Source of the DNA: Clostridiales bacterium
GTDB lineage: Bacteria > Bacillota > Clostridia > Oscillospirales > Oscillospiraceae
Direction: 5' to 3'
DNA: 64,000 nucleotides
NCBI GenBank assembly: GCA_020859945.1
Contig: JAJBVG010000050.1
Coordinates: forward strand, 17,155 to 81,154
Shown here: positions 1 through 8,538 of the stretch, piece after piece
Numbering within the stretch: position 1 is the stretch's first letter
How the letters are laid out: every line of letters starts with the position of its first letter
Notes under the pieces: model-generated
Database searches by the model: none
What the model was told of the DNA's origin: nothing
What the model saw: the letters and a program-made list of their open reading frames with translations, nothing else
Translations under genes and position numbers: made by a program

Positions 1-321
1 GACGCTGGAGCTATCCCCATCGGCCTCCCAGTCCGTAGCCAATACCGTCTCGCTGCCTGCGGACAGGGTCAGCACCACCTCCGTCTCCCCCACCCCGTCG
101 ATTTGGGCCAGGCTCTCCGCCAGCCGGGTCTCCATGGCGGTCAGGTCGAAGGCATCCGCCGTCTCGCCGGACGAGGTCTGGGCGGTGGTCTCCTGCTTTT
201 TCGCCGCAGCGTCAGGCCAGGCCAGCAGCACCAGCCCCACCAGCAGGATGAGCAGGGCGTATTGATACCGTTTCAGCGGTTCCAGCAGCTTTTTCCAGTC
301 AAAAGGCTTCTTGTCGTTCAC
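1..321 (-). CDS. spoIIIAG: Stage III sporulation protein AG, 3' part missing
   Basis: Only the first 107 residues are inside the window; the gene runs off the left edge. The GTG start at 321 overlaps the spoIIIAF stop in a GTGA junction. The N-terminus is basic and followed by one membrane segment (about residues 19-34, rich in L, V and A), as in SpoIIIAG, the ring-forming, secretin-like part of the mother cell-forespore channel. Identity rests mostly on its place as last gene of a complete AA-AF series; the ring domain itself lies outside the window. Confidence 0.9.
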   Translation of the reverse strand, partial: MNDKKPFDWKKLLEPLKRYQYALLILLVGLVLLAWPDAAAKKQETTAQTSSGETADAFDLTAMETRLAESLAQIDGVGETEVVLTLSAGSETVLATDWEADGDSSSV

Positions 322-812
322 TCGCCTCCCTCCCTTTTTTCAAATTGCACCGCCTGGGCTTCCAGGCCCAGGTCCTCCGCTGCCAGGGCGACAAGCCACG
401 CCTGTTCCGTCTGGCTGAGGCTGCCGGAGACCGTCACCGCCTCCGGCACAGGTACGCCGTCCTGCTGGCCGCAGGAGACGGTGACGGTGCAGGCGATCCC
501 CGCCGCTTCCGCCTTGTCCTCAATATATGCGGCGGTATTCCGGGCTATGAGTTCTTCCGTCAGGGTGCCGTTGGTATCCACCAAAGCGGTGTCATAGTCC
601 CCCAGCCCGGCGTAATAGGTCTGAAAGTCCTCCAGCAGCTGGGCATAATCCGCCCGCGTCAGGGGCTGTACCAGCACGAAAAAAATCAGCAGACCGCAGG
701 TTAGATTGCTCATCCGTTTCACCGGTCCCGGCGGCATCATTGCCTGGCAGAGGGCGGTCAGCAGCGAGACCGCCGTCACCGCCAGAATCCACTGACGGAG
801 ACTTTCCAACAT
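318..812 (-). CDS. spoIIIAF: Stage III sporulation protein AF
   Basis: 164 residues. Two membrane helices occupy about residues 5-25 and 38-52, followed by a soluble domain of about 110 residues, which matches the SpoIIIAF plan. It sits between spoIIIAE (16 bases upstream) and spoIIIAG (overlapping). In the family this protein is part of the SpoIIIA-SpoIIQ feeding-tube complex that joins mother cell and engulfed forespore and allows late sigma-G activity. The RBS is GGGGAGAGG before the ATG at 812. Confidence 0.93.
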   Translation of the reverse strand: MLESLRQWILAVTAVSLLTALCQAMMPPGPVKRMSNLTCGLLIFFVLVQPLTRADYAQLLEDFQTYYAGLGDYDTALVDTNGTLTEELIARNTAAYIEDKAEAAGIACTVTVSCGQQDGVPVPEAVTVSGSLSQTEQAWLVALAAEDLGLEAQAVQFEKREGGE

Positions 813-827
813 GGTTCCTCTCCCCTT

Positions 828-1925
828 TCATCCGGTGGCCACAGCCAGCGTGGCAAAGACGGAGATCATCACCAGCAGGGCGGCGGTTCCGGTCATGCCC
901 AGCACCAGGGCAAAGGCCCCGGCGATGTCGTCAATCAGCTTAGGAATTTTCCCCTGGCTGATGACCGCCGCCAGCACTGCCGCCAGCCGATAGGCCAGGT
1001 ACTGCGCCCCCAGCCTCAGGAAGGGCGTGACGCAGAACCCAAGCACCGCCACCACGCCAAAGCTGCCTACCAGATTTTTCACGATTCCCACCCCGGAAAG
1101 CACCGTCTCCGTGGCGTTGGAGAGGATGCCACCCACCACCGGCACCATGCTGGAGATGACGGTGCGGGTCAGCTTGATGGTGGCCGCATCGGTCCCCGCC
1201 GCCGCCACGCTGGTCAGCGACAAATACCCGGTGAAAAGCAACAGCAAAACCGTTAAGATGGACGTGACCGCCCACTTGAGCAGCCGGGCAATTTCCCCCA
1301 GCCCCCGGTTATCCACCACTGCGGCGGCGGCACAGGCCGCCGTATAGAGGTAGACGAAGGGAATCAGCACCCGGTCAATGAGCGTGACCAGCACCGTGGA
1401 AAAGAACACCGTTGCCATCTGTCTCGCCACGCCGCCGGTGACGGAGCCGCTGGCGACAGAACAAGTTGTGATGACCGGAATGAGCAGGTTGGAGAAGGTG
1501 TCGATGCGCTCAATGGCCGTTTTCCCCAGTTCCATCAGGGAGGACACGTCGGATACGGAAACTGCCGTCACCGCCACCGTCCCGACTACTGCCACCGGAC
1601 CTTTTGCCCCGCCGGTGACAGCGCTCAGCCCATCCGCCATTTCGCAAAAGAGGACGATGAGCAGCAACACGCCGCTGCTCCCAACTGCGTCTTTGACCGC
1701 CGCCGAGAGCTGCCCGGCCAGCAGTTCTCCCAGCTGGGCCAGCGCTTCGTTCAAATTGAACGCTTCGTTCAGTTCCAGCTCCGCGCCGGAGGTGGAGGCG
1801 GCGTCCTCAAGGGCTTCGGTGTCGATGCTGTCCCACTGGGCTTCGGTCACATCCACGGCTCGGCAGACCGGCACACACAGCAGCAGGAGCAGCAGCGCCA
1901 AAATCGCAATTCCAACTCGTTTCAT
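828..1925 (-). CDS. spoIIIAE: Stage III sporulation protein AE
   Basis: 365 residues. A signal-like N-terminus (hydrophobic residues 5-22 ending in CRAVDV) leads into a soluble stretch, then several long hydrophobic segments from about residue 85 onward. This is the polytopic SpoIIIAE component of the SpoIIIA channel, a family with permease-like features. The start overlaps the end of spoIIIAD by four bases, showing translational coupling inside the operon. Confidence 0.95.
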   Translation of the reverse strand: MKRVGIAILALLLLLLCVPVCRAVDVTEAQWDSIDTEALEDAASTSGAELELNEAFNLNEALAQLGELLAGQLSAAVKDAVGSSGVLLLIVLFCEMADGLSAVTGGAKGPVAVVGTVAVTAVSVSDVSSLMELGKTAIERIDTFSNLLIPVITTCSVASGSVTGGVARQMATVFFSTVLVTLIDRVLIPFVYLYTAACAAAAVVDNRGLGEIARLLKWAVTSILTVLLLLFTGYLSLTSVAAAGTDAATIKLTRTVISSMVPVVGGILSNATETVLSGVGIVKNLVGSFGVVAVLGFCVTPFLRLGAQYLAYRLAAVLAAVISQGKIPKLIDDIAGAFALVLGMTGTAALLVMISVFATLAVATG

Positions 1926-2308
1926 AGCAACTCACTGACCAGAGCGACCACCGCCTGCACCAGCGGCAGCGCCGCATAAAGGGCGCACAACCCGCCGCAC
2001 AGCTCCAGGACCATGGCAACGCTCCCCGCTCCCGCGTCCCGGCAGACCTGGGCCGCAAGGCCGGTGACGAGGGCAATGCCCACCGTTTTCAGCAGCGGGG
2101 TGAGCAAGTCGTTGTCCACCCCAGCCAGTTCCGCCAGAGTGTAGATCAGTTTCAAAATATCGGACAGCCCCTGCCCCGCCGCCAGCAGCAGCCCGGCGCA
2201 GATCAGCACCCCCAACAGCAGGGCGATTTCCCCCGTCTGCCGCCGAACCGTCACCAGGCAGACCACCCCGATCATGGCCCCCGCCGCCAGCTGATAGATG
2301 GACGGCAT
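1922..2308 (-). CDS. spoIIIAD: Stage III sporulation protein AD
   Basis: 128 residues from the ATG at 2308; a longer reading frame to 2341 exists but would run into spoIIIAC, and the internal start gives the family's usual length. Almost entirely hydrophobic, with four membrane segments. The residue 85-100 region (GSVAMVLELCGGLCAL) resembles the conserved membrane part of SpoIIIAD. One base separates it from spoIIIAC. Role: membrane subunit of the SpoIIIA complex. Confidence 0.93.
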   Translation of the reverse strand: MPSIYQLAAGAMIGVVCLVTVRRQTGEIALLLGVLICAGLLLAAGQGLSDILKLIYTLAELAGVDNDLLTPLLKTVGIALVTGLAAQVCRDAGAGSVAMVLELCGGLCALYAALPLVQAVVALVSELL

Positions 2309-2309
2309 C

Positions 2310-2504
2310 TTAGAGGTCAAACAGGACCTTGACCAGGTCAAACAGCTCGCTGATCTCCTGCACCACCAGCATCAGCACCACCACCAGCCCCGCCAGCGTC
2401 ACCATGGTGGCCTGCTCGTCCCGGCCGGAGCGGGTCAGCACCTGGTTCAGCACCGAAACGAGAATCCCAATGGCCGCTATCCGAAAAATCAGGTCAACAT
2501 CCAT
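2310..2504 (-). CDS. spoIIIAC: Stage III sporulation protein AC
   Basis: 64 residues with two membrane helices separated by a short loop containing SGRDEQA, typical of the very small SpoIIIAC protein. Homologous in fold to SpoIIIAD. The order AB-AC-AD around it is the standard one. Confidence 0.93.
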   Translation of the reverse strand: MDVDLIFRIAAIGILVSVLNQVLTRSGRDEQATMVTLAGLVVVLMLVVQEISELFDLVKVLFDL

Positions 2505-2516
2505 GTTTTTTCCTCA

Positions 2517-3023
2517 TCAGAATAAAATCAACACCGCCAGCAGCCCCGCCGAGGCCGCCAGGGTATACCACAGCCGTCCATTTCCCCGCAACGCCTCCCG
2601 CCGCCGGGTCTGGCAGCGGCGAAGGTCCTCGGCGGCGTCCGCCAGACTGTCGCACTGTTCCTCCACACCGCAGGCACCCAGCACCTGTCCCACCTGGGAG
2701 AGGATTTCCCGCTCCTCCCGGCTCAGGGTAAGGCCGCTGGAGTGTATCGCACCGTCCCACAGGGCGGCAAAGGGCCGTTGTTCCAGCTCCTCCAGCCGGA
2801 GGGCGGCAAAGAACCGCCCCACCACGCCCTCTGAGGTGCGTCCGGCCTGGGCCAACAGCTCCTCCATGGGCGGGGCGCAGATGGTCAGCTGTCGGCGCAT
2901 CCCGTCCAGCGCCTGGGCCAATGCGCCCAGCTGGGCGATGTGTTCCCGCTCCAGCCGTAGCCGCTGGCAGACGGGCAGCAGGCACCCCAACAGGACGCAG
3001 ACCGCCCCTGCCGCCTTAACCAT
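2517..3023 (-). CDS. spoIIIAB: Stage III sporulation protein AB
   Basis: 168 residues from ATG 3023, overlapping the spoIIIAA stop by eight bases. One N-terminal membrane helix (residues 3-16), a long helical middle with E/Q/L-rich sequence, and a C-terminal membrane helix (about residues 150-166). SpoIIIAB is distantly related to type II secretion GspF proteins. A start further upstream at 3101 would lie inside spoIIIAA and looks wrong. Confidence 0.92.
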   Translation of the reverse strand: MVKAAGAVCVLLGCLLPVCQRLRLEREHIAQLGALAQALDGMRRQLTICAPPMEELLAQAGRTSEGVVGRFFAALRLEELEQRPFAALWDGAIHSSGLTLSREEREILSQVGQVLGACGVEEQCDSLADAAEDLRRCQTRRREALRGNGRLWYTLAASAGLLAVLILF

Positions 3024-3912
3024 CCTCCACCGGCTCCACCCGGTAGCTGCGGCGGGTCCCCTGGCGGGAGATGTGGATGACCTGGCGGAAGATTCCCTCA
3101 TCCAGCAGCCGCCGATACAGAGGCCGCCGCCGCAGGTCCTCCAGACTGCCGCCGTGGGCGGTAGCCAGCACCGCCACCCCGCAGTTGGCGGCGGCGGAGA
3201 GGGCGGCGATGTCCTCCGGCGCGGTGATTTCGTCCGCCGCCAGCAGCTGGGGATTCATGGTCCGCAGCAACAGCTGCAACCCCTCCGCCTTGGGGCAGCC
3301 GTCCAGCACGTCGGTGCTGGCCCCCACGTCGAACTGGGGAACGCCGTGCCACAGGGCGGCCACCTCGCCCCGCTCGTCCGCCAGCCCCACCCGCTGGCCG
3401 TACCGGTCCGATCCCAGCCGGATCAGCTCCCGCAGGAGAGTGGTCTTGCCCAGCCCCGGCGGGGAGAGCAGCAGCGTGGACACAGTTCCCTCTGTCCGGA
3501 ACACCTGCTCTGCCGCCTCCCAGCCGATGCCCTGGACCGGGTGGGCGATGCGGAGGCACAGGGAGGACAGCGCCCGGTAACCGTGAACTTTGCCCTCCCG
3601 CAGATCCACTGTGCCGGTGACACCCAGCCGGTGGCCCCCTTTCAGGGGCAGAAAGCCCTGACAGAGCTTTTCCACCGCCGCGTGGTAGCTGGCGCAGGTG
3701 GCGACCTCCAGCGTCAGACGCAAATCGTCCGCCGTCAGCTCCAGGGGCTTGCCCATCCATAACACCGGCGTTTCCCGCCCGTCCGCACCGCAGAGGGCAA
3801 AGGGCCGCCCCGCCCGCAGCCGCAGCTCCTCCGGGTCCTGCCCGGAGGAAAGTGCCGCCAGACGCAGTTCCCGGGGCAGAAACGCCGCCGCCTGTTCCAA
3901 AGGCGTCGCCAA
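3016..3912 (-). CDS. spoIIIAA: Stage III sporulation protein AA, secretion-type ATPase
   Basis: 298 residues from a TTG start preceded by GAGGAGGGGG. Walker A is GLGKTTLLREL (about residues 155-165), a Walker B-like LLAADEI lies near residue 225, so this is the RecA-like ATPase of the SpoIIIA complex, related to type II/IV secretion ATPases. First gene of a seven-gene operon in which every junction overlaps or is shorter than 17 bases. The family is sigma-E controlled in the mother cell; a CATAGATT box upstream could be its -10, but no convincing -35 was found. Confidence 0.95.
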   Translation of the reverse strand: MATPLEQAAAFLPRELRLAALSSGQDPEELRLRAGRPFALCGADGRETPVLWMGKPLELTADDLRLTLEVATCASYHAAVEKLCQGFLPLKGGHRLGVTGTVDLREGKVHGYRALSSLCLRIAHPVQGIGWEAAEQVFRTEGTVSTLLLSPPGLGKTTLLRELIRLGSDRYGQRVGLADERGEVAALWHGVPQFDVGASTDVLDGCPKAEGLQLLLRTMNPQLLAADEITAPEDIAALSAAANCGVAVLATAHGGSLEDLRRRPLYRRLLDEGIFRQVIHISRQGTRRSYRVEPVEDG

Positions 3913-3961
3913 TGTGACCCCCTCCTCGTTGTGGTATGGGACAATCTATGTGGCAGGGCGC

Positions 3962-3998
3962 AAAAAAAGAACGCGCCGTTTTCACTTGGCACGTTCTC
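3962..3998 (-). terminator. Terminator of the CYTH gene
   Basis: Read on the minus strand, GAACGTGCC pairs with GGCGCGTTC across a ten-base loop (one mismatch) and is followed by seven T residues. It separates the CYTH gene from the spoIIIA operon. Confidence 0.85.
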
Positions 3999-4010
3999 CA
4001 GCATGTTTTT

Positions 4011-4499
4011 TTATTCGGTTTCGTTTGGGTCGGGGACAAACCCGTTCAGGTAATACGACCCCATAGTAAACCGCTTGTCGTAGGTCAGTTCCTTGCCCAA
4101 ACAGGGCAGCGGCTCCCAGGCGTTGGCGGCCTCCTCGCTCTCGAACTCCACCTCCGCGTAGGAAAAGGCTCCGTGGTCCACTTCGGAACACTCCAGCACA
4201 TGGCCGTCGGGCAGACGGTAGGCGTGGTAGTCCTTGTGAACCATAGGGCGGTCCAGCATCCCGGCCAGTTCCTCGAACTGCGACCGTTCGATGGGGGTCT
4301 CCACCTCGTGGCGGGACAGAGTGCCCTTGCTCTTGATGCAGAGGATATAGGTGCAGTCCCCGGTGGCGCAGTTGCGGCTGCGGCGGATGCGGACGGTGAC
4401 GGGGACGTTGGCCAGATAGCCCTGGTCGGTCTCCAGGTGGACGATCTCCGGGTAGTCGGTGGGAAAGGCGGTCAGCCAGAATTTGCGTTCGATTTCCAT
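4011..4499 (-). CDS. CYTH-domain protein (triphosphate tunnel enzyme family)
   Basis: 162 residues starting MEIERKF, the EXEXK signature that opens CYTH domains. The rest shows the expected alternating charged beta strands (TVRIRRSR, YILCIKSKG, ETPIER, YAEVEFESEEAA). Family members bind triphosphates with divalent metal ions: inorganic triphosphatase, thiamine triphosphatase or CyaB-type adenylate cyclase. Which activity applies here cannot be told from sequence. Start at 4499 chosen for GAGGAAATC just upstream; an in-frame extension to 4604 would overlap the promoter. Confidence 0.88.
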   Translation of the reverse strand: MEIERKFWLTAFPTDYPEIVHLETDQGYLANVPVTVRIRRSRNCATGDCTYILCIKSKGTLSRHEVETPIERSQFEELAGMLDRPMVHKDYHAYRLPDGHVLECSEVDHGAFSYAEVEFESEEAANAWEPLPCLGKELTYDKRFTMGSYYLNGFVPDPNETE

Positions 4500-4527
4500 A
4501 ATGATTTCCTCGCTTGCAGTTTTTCTT

Positions 4528-4556
4528 ATTGTATCGAATCCTTCCCCTTCCGTCAA
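4528..4556 (-). promoter_or_regulatory. Sigma-A promoter for the CYTH gene
   Basis: Minus strand TTGACG, 17-base spacer, TACAAT. Lies back to back with the promoter of the divergent MocR-type gene; their -35 boxes are only four bases apart. Confidence 0.8.
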
Positions 4557-4560
4557 GGGG

Positions 4561-4589
4561 TTGACCATCGCCTTAATTGACCTTATAAT
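4561..4589 (+). promoter_or_regulatory. Sigma-A promoter for the MocR-type regulator
   Basis: TTGACC, 17-base spacer, TATAAT. Divergent from the CYTH promoter, an arrangement in which the MocR-type protein could control both genes. Confidence 0.8.
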
Positions 4590-4634
4590 AGTTTTTGATT
4601 TCAAAGAATTTTATCAGGTCAAGGAGGCTTTCCC

Positions 4635-6038
4635 ATGCTCACCCCATCCTTAGACAGCAACGCCAAAGAACCCCTCTACGAACAGCTCTATCGGTTCCTC
4701 CGCCGGGAGATTGAGACGGGCCGCATCCCCGCCGGGGAGCGGCTGCCCTCCAAGCGGAAGCTGGCCAGCGACGCCCATCTCAGCGTGGTCACGGTGGAGA
4801 CCGCCTACAGCCAGCTGGTGGCGGAGGGCTACCTCCGCAGCGAGGACCGGCGGGGCTTTTTCGTCCAGCAGGCGGCCTCTCGGCCAGAGCAGGCCCAGCC
4901 CCTGTCCCAACCGCTGCCCAGTTCTCCCGCGAAGCCCAGCTGCCCCTATGATTTTGCCACCAACGCGGTGGACGCTGAGTTTTTCCCCTTCTCCACTTGG
5001 GCCAAGCTGACCCGTGAGGTCCTCTCCAGCCGGGACAGCGCGCTGCTGTCGGCTGCCCACCCCCAGGGGGTGCCGGAACTGCGCCAGGCCATCGTCAGCC
5101 ACCTTTATCACTTCCGGGGCATCCAGGTACAGCCGGAGCAGATCGTGGTGGGTGCCGGGTCGGAGTACCTGCTCTCCCTGCTGGTCCAGCTGCTGGGCCG
5201 GGAGGGAGGCTACGCCGTGGAGGACCCCGGCTATCAGAAAACCGAGCAAATCCTCTCCCACAGCGGCGCGCAGGTGTACCCCATCCCCGTGGACGAGCAG
5301 GGGCTGCGGGTGGACCTGCTGGAGCAGTCCGGCGCGCGGGTGGTCCATGTGACCCCGTCCCACCACTTCCCGCTGAGCCTAGTCATGCCGGTGACGCGGC
5401 GGCGGGCGCTGCTGGACTGGGCTGCCGCCCAGCCGGACCGGTACATTATCGAGGACGACTACGACAGCGAGTTTCGCCTCTCCGGGCGGCCCATCCCCGC
5501 ACTCCAGGGCCTGGACCGAGACGAGCGGGTGGTCTATTTGAATACGTTTACAAAAAGCCTGGCGCCGTCCATGCGCATCAGTTATATGGTGCTCCCAGCA
5601 CAATTGGCACGCCGCTACCAGCAGGAGTTCTTCTTTTACTCCTCCACCGTCCCCTCCTTTGAGCAGTACACCCTGGCACTGTTCATGGACCGCGGGCACC
5701 TGGAGCGGCACATCTGGCGCACGCGAAAAAACTACAAGCTGCGCCGAGACGCCCTGCTGAACGCTGCAAAAAGCGAAGGTTTGACCGCATTTTCGGACTT
5801 TTCTGGCGGTGAAGCCGGTCTGCACCTGCTGTTAAAGGTCCACACTCAGCGGACAGAGCAACAACTTGTGGAAACAGCCGAGGGCACTGGCGTCCGGGTC
5901 TACCCGCTGCGGCAATTTTACCGGCTGCCGGTCCCACAATCCTACATTCCAACCTTCGTCATGGGGTACGCCAGGATGAGTGAGGAGGAGATTCAAGAGG
6001 CGATTCACCGTTTGGTGATATGCTGGAAAGCGGCCTGA
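4635..6038 (+). CDS. MocR/PdxR-type GntR-aminotransferase regulator
   Basis: 467 residues. Residues about 10-75 form a GntR-type winged helix (EPLYEQLYRFLRREIETG, then GERLPSKRKLA), followed by a fold type I aminotransferase domain with TKSLAPSMRIS, the PLP-lysine region. Members bind PLP or its adducts to switch transcription; PdxR-type members control pyridoxal phosphate synthesis, others control amine or sugar metabolism. No pdxST or similar target is adjacent, so the regulon is unknown; the divergent CYTH gene is the nearest candidate. RBS AAGGAGG. Confidence 0.92.
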   Translation: MLTPSLDSNAKEPLYEQLYRFLRREIETGRIPAGERLPSKRKLASDAHLSVVTVETAYSQLVAEGYLRSEDRRGFFVQQAASRPEQAQPLSQPLPSSPAKPSCPYDFATNAVDAEFFPFSTWAKLTREVLSSRDSALLSAAHPQGVPELRQAIVSHLYHFRGIQVQPEQIVVGAGSEYLLSLLVQLLGREGGYAVEDPGYQKTEQILSHSGAQVYPIPVDEQGLRVDLLEQSGARVVHVTPSHHFPLSLVMPVTRRRALLDWAAAQPDRYIIEDDYDSEFRLSGRPIPALQGLDRDERVVYLNTFTKSLAPSMRISYMVLPAQLARRYQQEFFFYSSTVPSFEQYTLALFMDRGHLERHIWRTRKNYKLRRDALLNAAKSEGLTAFSDFSGGEAGLHLLLKVHTQRTEQQLVETAEGTGVRVYPLRQFYRLPVPQSYIPTFVMGYARMSEEEIQEAIHRLVICWKAA

Positions 6039-6067
6039 ATTTTCGCTCAAAACTTTTTGCACTTTGT

Positions 6068-6122
6068 TTTCCATAAGTTCCGAGCCGCCGTCGGAGCTTA
6101 TGGAAAGCAAAATTGTTTTTTT
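6068..6122 (+). terminator. Terminator after the MocR-type gene
   Basis: A 16-pair stem with one G-T pair (TTTCCATAAG... / ...CTTATGGAAA) around a seven-base loop, followed after eight bases by a run of eight T. The distance from stem to T run is longer than usual. Confidence 0.75.
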
Positions 6123-6250
6123 CGGTCTGAGTGTAACATTTTGTTACCAATTTTCTGTTACTTCCCCAAATTAAAGCGATTAATCCTCATTTTTTTAGGC
6201 GTTTTGCCTTGGGTGTTTTTCCCATTCACTCGTTTTTGTTCAAATTTTAC

Positions 6251-6279
6251 TTGACAACAGCCGTTTTTGGGTATATACT
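6251..6279 (+). promoter_or_regulatory. Sigma-A promoter of the 3D-domain gene
   Basis: TTGACA, exactly 17 bases, TATACT. Start of transcription is expected near 6286, giving a leader of about 80 bases. Confidence 0.88.
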
Positions 6280-6330
6280 GCAAGAGCGTTAAGAATTGTA
6301 ACAAAGATTACAAAACGTAACCAAATCACA

Positions 6331-6350
6331 ATAGAGTGTTTGCACTCTAT
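6331..6350 (+). promoter_or_regulatory. Perfect hairpin just before the RBS
   Basis: ATAGAGTG and CACTCTAT pair perfectly around a four-base loop, ending five bases before the GGAGG of the next gene. Could influence mRNA stability or translation; there is no T run, so it is not a terminator. Confidence 0.55.
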
Positions 6351-6368
6351 TTCTGTGGAGGTCTATGT

Positions 6369-7436
6369 ATGATTCAACCGAATACTGAGGCGGCGTCAAA
6401 ACGTCTGGCGGCCCTTGCTATGCGTCTTGTCGCCGTCTTTGCCCTCGTGCTGGCGGTGGTCCTTGTGCTGGCCAACCCCGCGAAGGCCAAAAATGTCTAT
6501 AACATCCAGGCGGACTCCGACACCTACACCATCGAGACCACATCGGACGAGGTGGACGAGGTGCTGGACGAGGCCGGGATCGATGTCAGTGCAACCGATA
6601 CCATCGACACCCAGGAATCGGAGGACGCGGTGGATGTGTCCATCACCCGCGCCGAGTACGCCACCCTGACCGTGGATAAGACCCTCTCCACTGTTCTCCT
6701 TCAAGAGGATGACACCGTACAGGATGTCCTCACCCGCCTGAACGTGGAGCTGGGTGAAAACGACATCGTTTCTATGGACCTGGACGAGACCGTCAGCGGC
6801 GGCGACTCCATCGTGGTCAACCGGGTAGAAATTACGTATTATGACGAAGTGGAGACTTCCGCCTACGACACCGCCCGCGTCGCTGACCCCGACAGCTACA
6901 TCGGCACCGAGTACATCAAGCAGGCCGGTGTCGCCGGGACCACGACCTATACTTACGAGAAGAAAATCATCGACGGCGGCGAACCCATCATCACTCTGGT
7001 AAACACCGAGACCACCGACATGGTCACAGAGATCACCGCCTACGGCACTAAGGTTTATTTCTCCGGCCTCAGCTCTCTGAGCGCCTCCACCGTCTACATG
7101 ACCAACAAGGACGAGGAACTGGGGACCGTCACCATGTCCGACGGCAGCACCTATGGTTACAGCTCGGTGAAGAGCTTCACCGCAACCGCCTACACCTCCA
7201 AGTCCGGCAAGCACACCTCTACCGGGCGCACCGCTCAGGTGGGTGTGGTCGCGGTGGACCCCTCCGTTATCCCCTACGGGACCCGGATGTACATCACCAG
7301 CGGCAGCATCGTCTATGGTGTCTGCGTGGCTGGGGACTGCGGGGTCAAGGGCAACACCATCGACCTGTATTACAACTCCAAATCCCAGTGCTACTCCTTC
7401 GGTCGCCGGAGCTGCACCGTCTACTTCCTGAACTAA
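6369..7436 (+). CDS. DUF348/G5/3D-domain cell-wall protein
   Basis: 355 residues from ATG 6369 with GGAGG upstream. Order: N-terminal membrane anchor (about residues 13-38), a DUF348 ubiquitin-like repeat (YNIQADSDTYTIETTS region), a second such repeat, a G5-type stretch near residues 165-230, and a C-terminal 3D domain with three conserved Asp-type positions (AVDPSVIPYGTRMYI, GDCG, NTIDLYY). This is the YabE/Rpf2-like plan; the 3D domain resembles MltA-type lytic transglycosylases, so a peptidoglycan-cleaving role at the cell surface is likely. The c-di-AMP riboswitch often found before such genes was not recognised here. Confidence 0.88.
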   Translation: MIQPNTEAASKRLAALAMRLVAVFALVLAVVLVLANPAKAKNVYNIQADSDTYTIETTSDEVDEVLDEAGIDVSATDTIDTQESEDAVDVSITRAEYATLTVDKTLSTVLLQEDDTVQDVLTRLNVELGENDIVSMDLDETVSGGDSIVVNRVEITYYDEVETSAYDTARVADPDSYIGTEYIKQAGVAGTTTYTYEKKIIDGGEPIITLVNTETTDMVTEITAYGTKVYFSGLSSLSASTVYMTNKDEELGTVTMSDGSTYGYSSVKSFTATAYTSKSGKHTSTGRTAQVGVVAVDPSVIPYGTRMYITSGSIVYGVCVAGDCGVKGNTIDLYYNSKSQCYSFGRRSCTVYFLN

Positions 7437-7452
7437 ATTTGTTACCCTCTCC

Positions 7453-7492
7453 CCTCCCCTGTCGGGACACGTTTCCGGCGGGGGAGGGTTTT
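7453..7492 (+). terminator. Terminator after the 3D-domain gene
   Basis: CCTCCCC and GGGGAGG arms, with an inner CGG/CCG pairing, followed by TTTTC. GC-rich stem of at least 11 pairs. Confidence 0.85.
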
Positions 7493-7525
7493 CTCTGTTT
7501 ACCCCCTGCCCTCTCAGAAAAATAT

Positions 7526-7554
7526 TTGACAAAAGTGGTATTCTATCGTATTAT
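7526..7554 (+). promoter_or_regulatory. Sigma-A promoter of the hydrolase gene
   Basis: TTGACA, 17-base spacer, TATTAT, 33 bases before the start codon. Confidence 0.85.
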
Positions 7555-7587
7555 CATGTTATAAAAACAGGCAAGGAGGTATCCGCC

Positions 7588-8394
7588 ATGAAAATCGAAA
7601 CCACTCTCCCCATTAACAACGGGACCGAGCTTTATCTGGTCAAGGACACCGTCACCCGCCCCAGAGCGGCGGTGGTCATTGTCCACGGACTGTGCGAGCA
7701 CCAGGGCCGGTATGACTACGTGGCCGCCCGGCTCAACGCCCAGCAGCTCAACGTCTACCGCTTCGACCACCGGGGCCACGGACGCTCCGGCGGCAAGCGG
7801 GTCTATTACGACGACTGGAAGGAAATCAGCGACGATGTGAACTCCGCCGTGGAGCTGGCAATTCAGGAGAACCCCGGTCTGCCCGTCTACGTGGTGGGCC
7901 ACAGCATGGGCGGCTACGCCACGGCCTGCTTCGCCACCCGATTTCCCGGCAAGGCGGCGGGCATCGTCCTCTCCGGCGCGCTGACCCGGTACAACAATCC
8001 GCTGATGGGTCAGTTACCCATTGCGGCCCCGGCGGACACCTACGTCCCCAACGCCCTGGGAGACGGCGTTTGCTCCGACCCGGCGGTGGGCGAAGCCTAT
8101 ACTGCGGACCCTTACGTGGAGAAGCAAATCTCTGTGGGCCTGATGAACAGCATGGCCGGTGGTATCAGCTATCTCAAGGAGAACCCCGCCCGGTTCACCG
8201 ACCCGGTCTTGATTATGCACGGGCAGAACGACGGCCTGGTCAGCCCGCTGGACTCCCTCCAGCTCTACGCGGAGATCGCATCTCAGGACAAGGCCCTGCG
8301 GGTCTACGCCGGGATGTGCCACGAGATCTTCAACGAGTTCGACAAGGACGAGCCGATTGGGGATATGATCGCCTGGCTGAATAAGCGTATCTGA
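7588..8394 (+). CDS. Alpha/beta hydrolase, monoacylglycerol lipase/lysophospholipase-like
   Basis: 268 residues. Nucleophile elbow GHSMGGY (about residues 106-112), oxyanion region VIVHGLCEHQGRY near residues 32-44, acid in the LIMHGQNDGLVSP loop (D near 212) and the catalytic His in MCHEIFNE near 246. The HGxxEHxxRY box is typical of the PldB/monoglyceride lipase (Hydrolase_4) group. No signal peptide, so a cytoplasmic or membrane-surface lipid ester hydrolase. A second member of the same family is at 42404-43381. RBS AAGGAGG. Confidence 0.88.
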   Translation: MKIETTLPINNGTELYLVKDTVTRPRAAVVIVHGLCEHQGRYDYVAARLNAQQLNVYRFDHRGHGRSGGKRVYYDDWKEISDDVNSAVELAIQENPGLPVYVVGHSMGGYATACFATRFPGKAAGIVLSGALTRYNNPLMGQLPIAAPADTYVPNALGDGVCSDPAVGEAYTADPYVEKQISVGLMNSMAGGISYLKENPARFTDPVLIMHGQNDGLVSPLDSLQLYAEIASQDKALRVYAGMCHEIFNEFDKDEPIGDMIAWLNKRI

Positions 8395-8443
8395 TTGGCG
8401 CTGCCCCTCTCCCCTGCCGGGACATCATTTCCTTAACATCCGT

Positions 8444-8473
8444 GAAAGCACGGCGCACCATCGCCGTGCTTTC
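8444..8473 (+). terminator. Terminator-like hairpin after the hydrolase gene
   Basis: Twelve-pair perfect stem GAAAGCACGGCG / CGCCGTGCTTTC around six bases. The following T content is poor on the plus strand, so termination may be inefficient. Confidence 0.6.
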
Positions 8474-8508
8474 GTTATGGGCCAGTCAAAATTTTTTAAC
8501 TACGGATA

Positions 8509-8538
8509 TTGACGAAAACCCCCGAAAGGACGTATAAT
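8509..8538 (+). promoter_or_regulatory. Sigma-A promoter of the deacetylase lipoprotein gene
   Basis: TTGACG, 18-base spacer, TATAAT. Confidence 0.8.

Noticed and set aside
6280..6368. c-di-AMP (ydaO) riboswitch before the 3D-domain gene
   Set aside because: The transcribed leader is only about 80 AT-rich bases with one small hairpin; the aptamer needs more sequence and its conserved core is absent.
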